Positions 33,475 through 39,206 of a stretch of 39,206 nucleotides of DNA are shown here, in pieces (position 1 is the stretch's first letter; each line of letters opens with the position of its first letter). Source of the DNA: Solirubrobacterales bacterium. GTDB lineage: Bacteria > Actinomycetota > Thermoleophilia > Solirubrobacterales > Solirubrobacteraceae. A model generated the notes under the pieces. That model saw only the letters and a program-made list of their open reading frames with translations. It ran no database searches and was not told where the DNA came from. The stretch lies in assembly GCA_027315255.1 (NCBI GenBank), contig DAHUYL010000057.1:1-39206 (forward strand), in the 5' to 3' direction. A program made the translations under genes and the position numbers.

Positions 33475-33856
33475 ACGAGGTTTTCGCTTCAGAGGCGTTC
33501 ACGCCGACGGGGCGGATGCGAGTCAGTCGAGTCGCGCCACCGCGTCCGTTGCTGCGCCTCGGCGGAGGGTGGCGCGGCGACCGGATGCGCTCATCTTGAA
33601 TGTGGGCGGTGACGGGGCGCCAGCGTCCATTTCGCCCACCAGCGCCGGCATGGTGCGCGCCATCGGGCGATCGGGCTCTCCCAGCGCCCGATCGCCCGAC
33701 GGCGCCGAACCGGCGGATGCTGTTGGGCTGATCGGTCCCCAGAAACCGGTGCGGCGGCGATGGGCCGGCGACTGACGCGGCGCGCGCCTGCCCGGGGCGG
33801 CACGCGGCGCTCGCGGCGCTCGCGGCGGGCGAGCAGAGCCCCACGGACCGGGCGAC
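33475..33856. other. Gene-free stretch with strong hairpin
   Basis: No gene I can support. The notable content is the hairpin at 33659-33703 and a 9-bp tandem repeat, GCGGCGCTC, at 33804-33821 followed by a diverged third copy to 33830. Confidence 0.5.
33659..33703. repeat. 18-bp-stem inverted repeat
   Basis: GCCATCGGGCGATCGGGC (33659-33676) pairs with GCCCGATCGCCCGACGGC (33686-33703) around a 9-nt loop, with a single G-U-type mismatch. Each arm is itself built of CGGGCGATCGGGC-like near-palindromes. It lies in the gap between the IS110 remnant and der, and could be a terminator, a REP-like repeat or an IS end. Confidence 0.6.
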
Positions 33857-33862
33857 TACGCT
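33857..33862 (+). promoter_or_regulatory. -10-like TACGCT of der
   Basis: TACGCT ends exactly 10 nt before the der ATG; no Shine-Dalgarno. Confidence 0.5.
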
Positions 33863-33872
33863 TCCGGTCCGC

Positions 33873-35249
33873 ATGAAGGTTGCAATCGTCGGATATCCGA
33901 ATGTCGGCAAGTCCTCGCTGGTCAACCGCCTGACCGGTTCACGCGAGGCGGTCGTGCACGAGCGGCCCGGGGTGACCCGCGACCGCAAGGAGCTCGGCAC
34001 CGACTGGAACGGCCGCGAGCTGTCGCTGATCGACACCGGCGGGGTCGACCTCGAGGACCGCGACGGGCTCGCCCGCCAGATCCAGGGCCAGGCGCGGGCG
34101 GCGATCGACGACGCGGACCTGGCGGTGCTGGTCGTCGACGCGCGCGCCGGCCTGCGGCCGGGCGACCTCGAGATGGCCGAGCTGCTGCGGGGCGTGCCGC
34201 TCCCGGTGATCGTCGCGGCCAACAAGATCGACACCGTCGCCGACCTGCCCCTGGCGGCAGAGTTCCATGCGCTGGGGCTTGGCGACCCGGTCGCCGTGTC
34301 CGCCGCGCAGGGGCTCGGCACCGGCGACCTACTCGACCGGATCGTCGAGCTCGGACCGTCGGCGGCGGCCGAGCTGGCTGCCGAGGGCGTGGAGGAGGAT
34401 CCGATCCGGTTGGCCGTGATCGGTCGACCGAACGTCGGCAAGAGCTCGCTCGTGAACCGCTTCGTCGGTTCAGAGCGGGTGATCGTGTCGGACATCGGCG
34501 GGACCACCCGCGACGCGATCGACCTGCCGATGCAGTTCGGGGAGCGGCGCCTGATCCTGATCGACACCGCCGGACTGCGGCGCCAGGCAAAGGTCGGAGA
34601 GTCGCTCGAGTACTACACGTCGCTGCGCTCGCGCCAGGCTGCCGAGCGCGCCGATGTCGCGCTCGTCGTCTGCGACGCCACCGACGGGGTGACCGCCCAG
34701 GACTTCCGGGTCGCGGAGCTGGCGATGCAGACCGGCTGCGCGACGGCGCTGGTGCTGAACAAGTGGGACCTCGTCGGCACCGTTGGCGCGGCCGTGGGGC
34801 CGGACGAGCTCGCAGGGGAGCGCGTCCGGGTCGCGCGGAAGCTGCGCCTGCGTCCCCGGATCCTGACCGCGAGCGCCCTGAGCGGGCGCCATGTCGAGCG
34901 GATCCTGGTCGAGGCAGTGGCGCTCGCCGACCGTGCCCGCGGGCGGATCCCGACGCCACAGCTCAACCGCTTCCTGTCCGACGTCGTCGCCGCGCGCCAG
35001 CCGCCGGCCGGCAAGGTGCGAGGCGGGGCCGGCCAGCGCCTGAAGCTGCTGTTCATGACGCAGACGGGCGAGCGGCCACCGCGCTTCTCGATCCAGGTCA
35101 ACTCGCACGCGCTCGTCACCCGGGATTACGCGTACTACCTCGAGAACCGGCTGCGCGACCGCTACCGGCTGGAGGGGGTCCCGCTGGTGATCGACTTCGT
35201 CGAGCGGGCGGAGCGTCGCGGCCGGGTTGCGCGGCACGGGCGCGGCTGA
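33873..35249 (+). CDS. der: Ribosome-assembly GTPase Der (EngA)
   Basis: Tandem-GTPase protein needed for 50S subunit maturation; 458 aa. The first G domain has GYPNVGKSS (7-15), DTGG and NKID. The second starts near residue 180 with GRPNVGKSS, then [16 protein letters not shown] and NKWD. The C-terminal KH-like domain carries [28 protein letters not shown] and the usual [13 protein letters not shown]. Everything is intact. In related genomes der follows cmk closely; here ~4.1 kb of accessory DNA separates them and der has acquired or kept its own TACGCT promoter. Confidence 0.96.
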   Translation: MKVAIVGYPNVGKSSLVNRLTGSREAVVHERPGVTRDRKELGTDWNGRELSLIDTGGVDLEDRDGLARQIQGQARAAIDDADLAVLVVDARAGLRPGDLEMAELLRGVPLPVIVAANKIDTVADLPLAAEFHALGLGDPVAVSAAQGLGTGDLLDRIVELGPSAAAELAAEGVEEDPIRLAVIGRPNVGKSSLVNRFVGSERVIVSDIGGTTRDAIDLPMQFGERRLILIDTAGLRRQAKVGESLEYYTSLRSRQAAERADVALVVCDATDGVTAQDFRVAELAMQTGCATALVLNKWDLVGTVGAAVGPDELAGERVRVARKLRLRPRILTASALSGRHVERILVEAVALADRARGRIPTPQLNRFLSDVVAARQPPAGKVRGGAGQRLKLLFMTQTGERPPRFSIQVNSHALVTRDYAYYLENRLRDRYRLEGVPLVIDFVERAERRGRVARHGRG

Positions 35250-35320
35250 GCGGGATCCGGGCGCGCCTCGGCAGGAGAGCCGCGCGACGCGATCGGTGCG
35301 GTTCGCGACCGCTCGGCCTG

Positions 35321-35326
35321 TACGCT
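35321..35326 (+). promoter_or_regulatory. -10-like TACGCT of metK
   Basis: TACGCT ends 10 nt before the metK ATG, identical in hexamer and spacing to der. Confidence 0.5.
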
Positions 35327-35336
35327 GTGCGGACCT

Positions 35337-36575
35337 ATGACCTCATTCTCTGACAACGAATTCCTGTTCACCTCGGAGTCCGTCACCGAGGGACACCCCG
35401 ACAAGGTGGCCGACCAGATCTCCGACGGCGTGCTCGACGCGGTGATGCGCGACGACCCCTCCGGTCGCGTCGCCTGTGAGACGCTCGTCAACACCGGGCT
35501 GGTCGTCGTCTCCGGCGAGATCACGACCGAGACCTACGTCGACATCCAGGAGGTCGCCCGCGAGACGGTGCGCCGGATCGGCTACACCGACGCGAACTAC
35601 GGGTTCGACTACAAGACGTGCGCGGTGATCAACGCGATCGACAAGCAGTCACCGGACATCGCGCAGGGCGTCGACAGGGCGTGGGAGACACGGACCGCTC
35701 CCGGCGACGAGGACGCGCTCGACGTCGCCGGCGCCGGCGACCAGGGAATGATGTTCGGCTACGCGACGAACGAGACCGAGGAGCTGATGCCGCTCCCGAT
35801 CGCGCTCGCCCACAAGCTCGCGAAGCGGCTGGCCGACGTCCGCAAGGCCGAGATCGTGCCGTACCTGCGACCGGACGGAAAGACGCAGGTGACGGTTCGC
35901 TACGTCGACGGAAGGCCCGTCGAGATCGTCAAGCTGCTGATCTCGACCCAGCATCGCGACGGCGCCGAGTCGCTGATCAAGGAGGACCTCTGGGAGCACG
36001 TCGTCGAGCCGTCGCTGCCGCAGGAGCTGTACGACGCCCGCATGCTGCACAAGCAGTTCATGGTCAATCCGACCGGCCGGTTCGTGATCGGCGGGCCGAT
36101 GGGCGACTGCGGGCTGACCGGCCGCAAGATCATCGTCGACACCTACGGCGGCATGGCGCGCCACGGCGGCGGCGCCTTCTCGGGCAAGGATCCGTCGAAG
36201 GTCGACCGCTCGGCGGCGTATGCGGCGCGGTACGTGGCCAAGAACGTGGTCGCAGCCGGGCTGGCGGATCGCGTCGAGGTGCAGGTCGCGTACGCGATCG
36301 GGGTCGCCCACCCGGTGTCGGTCATGGTCGAGACGTTCGGGACCGAGAAGATCTCGCGCGAGCGGCTGCTGGCACTGATCGACGAGCACTTCGACCTGCG
36401 GCCGGGGGCGTTCCGAAACTACCTGAAGCTGCACCGGCCGATCTACCAGAAGACCGCCGCCTACGGCCACTTCGGTCGCGAGGACGCGGACTTCACGTGG
36501 GAGTCGACCGACAAGGCCGACGTCCTGCGCCAGGCGGTACGAGTCGGCGCGCCGGGCTCGGTCCTCAGCGCGTGA
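35337..36575 (+). CDS. metK: S-adenosylmethionine synthetase
   Basis: Makes SAM from methionine and ATP; 412 aa. [17 protein letters not shown] contains the catalytic H20 and K23. [12 protein letters not shown] (about 131-142) is the first PROSITE-type signature and [16 protein letters not shown] the phosphate-binding loop. [20 protein letters not shown] and the C-terminal [11 protein letters not shown] complete the family pattern. The 87-bp gap to der has no room for a SAM riboswitch, and a leaderless-type promoter fills it. It supplies the methyl donor used by rlmN among others. Confidence 0.97.
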   Translation: MTSFSDNEFLFTSESVTEGHPDKVADQISDGVLDAVMRDDPSGRVACETLVNTGLVVVSGEITTETYVDIQEVARETVRRIGYTDANYGFDYKTCAVINAIDKQSPDIAQGVDRAWETRTAPGDEDALDVAGAGDQGMMFGYATNETEELMPLPIALAHKLAKRLADVRKAEIVPYLRPDGKTQVTVRYVDGRPVEIVKLLISTQHRDGAESLIKEDLWEHVVEPSLPQELYDARMLHKQFMVNPTGRFVIGGPMGDCGLTGRKIIVDTYGGMARHGGGAFSGKDPSKVDRSAAYAARYVAKNVVAAGLADRVEVQVAYAIGVAHPVSVMVETFGTEKISRERLLALIDEHFDLRPGAFRNYLKLHRPIYQKTAAYGHFGREDADFTWESTDKADVLRQAVRVGAPGSVLSA

Positions 36576-36590
36576 CGCGGTCGTTCGGCT

Positions 36591-36617
36591 GAATCCGCCG
36601 GCGACTCGAGCGGATTC
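36591..36617. terminator. Bidirectional terminator hairpin between metK and the PH-domain gene
   Basis: GAATCCGC (36591-36598) and GCGGATTC (36610-36617) form a perfect 8-bp stem with an 11-nt loop in the 51-bp gap between the two convergent genes. No T-run. Confidence 0.6.
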
Positions 36618-36626
36618 CTCGACCGA

Positions 36627-37139
36627 TCACGGCTCGCCAACCCTCTGCAGATCGTGCAGCGCGCGGTCGACCGTCCGCGCGATCTGCCGCGGGTCGGCGA
36701 CGCCGCGGAACGAGAAGTCGTAGTCGGCGCTACCGGCCGTGTCGAACTCGACCGTGCCGACACGCAGGAGCCGCTCGAGCAGCGACTGCTGCGAGTTGAC
36801 GTTCTGGACGCGCTCGAGCCGTGTCTCGCGGACGTCACGCGACAGCAGCCCGTGATCGATCGTGAGCCGCTGATCGGTGATCGTGTAGGTGGTCGTCATC
36901 CGCCGCGTCAGCCCGAGCAGGATCACCACGACGAAGACCACGAGCACGGCGACGATCACCCACAGGACCTGCACGGTGCCGTCCGCGATCGCGCCGGCAG
37001 CCCCGGCGCCGATGCCGGCCAGGATCGCGAGCAGGATCCCCTTCATGTGAAAGCCCGCCATCGACCGCCACGACGGGTGGCCGTGGAAGAACACCTGCTC
37101 GCCCGGGGTCGGTCCGGTGTCGCTCGGTCTGGGCCCCAT
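36627..37139 (-). CDS. Membrane protein with bacterial PH domain
   Basis: A protein of 170 aa. GEQVFFHGHPSWRSMAGF (about 13-30) is the usual lead-in of bPH2/DUF304 proteins. Two membrane spans follow (GILLAILAGIGAGAAGA and VLWVIVAVLVVFVVVILLG), then the PH fold: TTYTITDQRLTIDHGLLS, TRLERVQNVNSQQSLLERLL, VGTVEFDTAGSADYDFSFRG and VADPRQIARTVDRAL. The function of this family is unknown; it is widespread in actinobacteria. It is divergent from priA, and the two -10 boxes overlap. Confidence 0.88.
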   Translation of the reverse strand: MGPRPSDTGPTPGEQVFFHGHPSWRSMAGFHMKGILLAILAGIGAGAAGAIADGTVQVLWVIVAVLVVFVVVILLGLTRRMTTTYTITDQRLTIDHGLLSRDVRETRLERVQNVNSQQSLLERLLRVGTVEFDTAGSADYDFSFRGVADPRQIARTVDRALHDLQRVGEP

Positions 37140-37148
37140 CCTGGCGCC

Positions 37149-37158
37149 ACTCTACGCT
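37149..37158. promoter_or_regulatory. Overlapping divergent -10 boxes of the PH-domain gene and priA
   Basis: TACGCT (37153-37158) lies 11 nt before the priA ATG. TAGAGT on the minus strand (37154-37149) lies 9 nt before the PH-gene ATG at 37139. They share two base pairs, so both promoters cannot be melted by separate polymerases at once. Confidence 0.5.
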
Positions 37159-37169
37159 CACCCGCGCCG

Positions 37170-39206
37170 ATGAAAGATCGCACCGACTCGAGGATCGACC
37201 CCGCCCGCCCGTCGATCGCCAAGGTCATCCCGCTGACGACGACGCGCGCGATCCGGGGCGAGTTCGACTACCGGCTGCCCGAGGAGGGAGCGGATGCCGG
37301 CATCGGCTCGCTGCTGCAGGTCCGGTTCGGCGGGCGGGCGATCGTCGGCGTCGTCGCGGAGCTGGCGGCACGGTCGGACCTGCCCGAGGAGCGGCTTGCG
37401 ACCGCCGAGCGGGTGCTACCCGTGCGCCTGCCGGCCGATCTGGTCGAGCTGGGGCAGTGGCTTGCCAGCGAGTACTGCTCGACCCCCGCGCGGGCGCTGC
37501 AGCTGATGCTGCCGCCCGGAGCGCTGAGCGGAGCGGCGGAACGGCAGCTGCTCGTCGCGGCGGTGACCGACGCCGGCCGCGCGTCGCTGGGCGATGGCAC
37601 GGCGCTGAGCGCCACGCAGCGGGCCGCGCTCGAGCGGCTCGCCCGGGCTGACGGCGAGCTGCTCGCGGCCGAGCTCGGCTCCGAGCTGCTGCGCCGGCTC
37701 GAGCGCCGCGGGCTGGTGTCGATGCGGCGGACAACAAGGCGCCTGCGCGTCGATCGGCACGCGGTTTCGAGCGTCGCCGCGCATGCGCCGGCGCTGACCG
37801 CCGAGCAGCGGGCCGCGCTCGGTTCGGTTCTCGCTTCGCTCGCGCGCGGCGCTCGGGTTGCGCCGTTCCTGCTGCACGGGGTCACCGGCTCCGGCAAGAC
37901 CGAGGTATACCTGGCCGCCGCGGAGGCCGCCACACAAGGCGGCCGCAGCGCGATCATCCTCGTCCCGGAGATCGCGCTGACACCGCAGGCGCTGGCCCGG
38001 TTCGAGGCGCGCCTCGGCGAGGTCGTGGCGGTGCTGCACTCCGGGCTGTCCGACGGGCAGCGGCGCGCCGAGTGGCTGCGGCTGGCCCGCGGCGAGGCGC
38101 GGGTGTGCGTCGGCGCGCGGTCGGCGGTGTTCGCGCCGCTTGCGAACCTCGGCCTGATCGTCGTCGACGAGGAACACGAGAGCTCCTACAAGCACGAGGG
38201 CGATCCGCGCTACGACGCGCGCGAGGTCGCCGAGCGGCGTGCGCACGTGCACGGCGCGGTGCTGATCGCCGGCAGCGCCACGCCGCGCCCGGAGAGCTTC
38301 GCCCGCTATGCGCGGCTGCCGCTGCGCCGCCGGGTCGATGGCCGCCCGCTGCCCGCCGTCGAGATCCTCGACATGCGCGGCAGCCACCACCCGCTGCACG
38401 CGCGCACGCGACTCGCGCTCGCCGACGTGCGGCGTGCCGGCGGCAAGGCGATCGTGCTGCTGAACCGCCGCGGCTGGTCGAACTTCCTGTCCTGCGGCGA
38501 GTGCGGGCGGGTGTGGATGTGCCCCAACTGCGAGGTCGCGCTCGTGCTGCATCGCGCCGGAGGGTTCGTCGCCTGTCACCACTGCGGGCACCGCTCGCGC
38601 ATCCCTGGTCGCTGCCCCGACTGCGGCTCGGTCGCGGTCGCCCGCCACGGGGTCGGGACCGAGCGGCTCGAGCACGAGCTGCGTGCCGCGCTCGGTGCCG
38701 ATGCGAGCTTCCCGGTGCTGCGGCTCGATGCCGACGCACCCGGGATCATGGCGCGCGCCCGAACGCTCGAGCGGTTCGCCGCGGCACCCGCCGGTCTGCT
38801 CGTCGGCACGCAGATGGTCGCCAAGGGCCACGACTTCGCCGACGTCGCGCTCGGCGTCGTGCTCGACGCCGACGGCACCCTGCGGTTCCCCGACTTCCGC
38901 GCCGAGGAGCGGACGTTCGCGCTCGTCACCCAGCTCGCCGGCCGGGCCGGCCGGGGCGGCAGCGGCCACGTGCTGGTGCAGACGATGGCGCCGACGGCGC
39001 GCGCGATCGTGCTGGCGGCCGAGCACGACTCGGAGCGGTTCCTGGCCGGCGAGCTCGAGCGTCGCCGCGCGCTCGGCTACCCGCCCTTCCGGACGCTGAT
39101 CCGGATCGTGTGCGGCGCCGTCGAGGCCGACGCCGTCGCCGCGGCCGCTGCGGCGTTGCGAGAGCGCCTGGACCCGCCGGGGGCGACGGTGCTCGGCCCG
39201 GCGCCG
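37170..39206 (+). CDS. priA: Primosomal protein N' (PriA helicase), 3' partial
   Basis: DEAH-type 3'-5' helicase that reloads replication forks; 679 codons are visible and the frame runs off the window. The N-terminal DNA-binding domain (VIPLTTTRAIRGEFDYRLP ... VRFGGRAIVGVV) is followed by Walker A GVTGSGKT (237-244), the Walker B-type motif VVDEEH, and GSATPRPES. The zinc-binding region has CGECGRVWMCPNC and CHHCG...CPDCG. The helicase lobe 2 motifs GTQMVAKGHDF and TQLAGRAGRGG are intact. Some actinobacterial PriA homologues have lost helicase motifs, but here they are all present. ATG 37170 follows the TACGCT box. Confidence 0.95.
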   Translation, partial: MKDRTDSRIDPARPSIAKVIPLTTTRAIRGEFDYRLPEEGADAGIGSLLQVRFGGRAIVGVVAELAARSDLPEERLATAERVLPVRLPADLVELGQWLASEYCSTPARALQLMLPPGALSGAAERQLLVAAVTDAGRASLGDGTALSATQRAALERLARADGELLAAELGSELLRRLERRGLVSMRRTTRRLRVDRHAVSSVAAHAPALTAEQRAALGSVLASLARGARVAPFLLHGVTGSGKTEVYLAAAEAATQGGRSAIILVPEIALTPQALARFEARLGEVVAVLHSGLSDGQRRAEWLRLARGEARVCVGARSAVFAPLANLGLIVVDEEHESSYKHEGDPRYDAREVAERRAHVHGAVLIAGSATPRPESFARYARLPLRRRVDGRPLPAVEILDMRGSHHPLHARTRLALADVRRAGGKAIVLLNRRGWSNFLSCGECGRVWMCPNCEVALVLHRAGGFVACHHCGHRSRIPGRCPDCGSVAVARHGVGTERLEHELRAALGADASFPVLRLDADAPGIMARARTLERFAAAPAGLLVGTQMVAKGHDFADVALGVVLDADGTLRFPDFRAEERTFALVTQLAGRAGRGGSGHVLVQTMAPTARAIVLAAEHDSERFLAGELERRRALGYPPFRTLIRIVCGAVEADAVAAAAAALRERLDPPGATVLGPAP

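Noticed and set aside
33591..33803. Short minus-strand frame between the IS110 remnant and der
   Set aside because: It is Arg/Pro-rich, contains both arms of the long hairpin and has no homology I recognise.
33804..33830. GCGGCGCTC tandem repeats as a minisatellite or CRISPR-like array
   Set aside because: Only two exact copies and one diverged copy, without spacers; likely simple GC-rich slippage.
35250..35336. SAM riboswitch before metK
   Set aside because: Only 87 bp, no SAM-binding fold pattern, and a TACGCT box 10 nt before the ATG leaves no leader RNA.
1..39206. tRNA, rRNA, CRISPR arrays, prophage, origins or attachment sites
   Set aside because: None was found by eye on either strand; small tRNAs could be missed without a covariance-model scan, which would settle it.

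Overview
The window is very GC-rich and dense with genes, with GTGA/ATGA stop-start overlaps. The conserved backbone trpS-scpA-scpB ... rluB ... aroH-hisC-aroF-tyrA-aroA-cmk ... der-metK-priA is the order I associate with Thermoleophilia/Solirubrobacterales (deep-branching Actinomycetota). That placement is inference from gene order, AroH-type chorismate mutase, class I DAHP synthase and mostly leaderless-looking promoters; no rRNA is present to confirm it.

Layout. 1-2886: two permeases and an ATPase of a PotABC/FbpBC-like ABC importer; the substrate-binding gene is probably upstream of the window. 3026-6372: a membrane GAF-GGDEF-HD-GYP cyclic-di-GMP enzyme translationally coupled to an M20 metallopeptidase. 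6463-8861: an accessory patch holding a truncated secreted-protein gene, a 121-bp imperfect palindrome and a multiply frameshifted secreted PKD protein with duplicated cysteine modules. 8960-11496: a DHA2-type MFS exporter behind an operator-like palindrome, then a rhomboid protease. 11580-14013: trpS, scpA, scpB. 14010-18222: a secreted GH30 glycosidase, rlmN on the opposite strand and an mmsA-like dehydrogenase sit between scpB and rluB. 18913-23755: three multi-membrane-span proteins, two of them clearly GT-C glycosyltransferase-like.

23797-29715 is the aromatic block: chorismate mutase, an aminotransferase, then a 24-codon aromatic-rich leader peptide with downstream inverted repeats, DAHP synthase (one apparent 1-bp frameshift), prephenate dehydrogenase, EPSP synthase and CMP kinase. 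Together they run erythrose-4-P plus PEP to EPSP (steps between are encoded elsewhere) and chorismate to Phe/Tyr precursors. The leader looks like an undescribed ribosome-mediated attenuator and is the most interesting signal here.

29768-33856 is a second accessory patch between cmk and der: a frameshifted glycine-rich protein, a MOSC protein and a MerR regulator transcribed divergently, and a decayed IS110-family transposase. 33873-39206 returns to core genes: der, metK, a PH-domain membrane protein and a 3'-truncated priA.

Two themes cut across the window. Many genes lack a Shine-Dalgarno sequence and instead carry a TANNNT hexamer (often TAGCCT or TACGCT) 7-12 nt before the start codon, suggesting leaderless or very short-leader mRNAs. 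Frameshifts cluster in secreted, low-complexity genes and the IS remnant, plus one in aroF, so sequence error and real decay both need considering.
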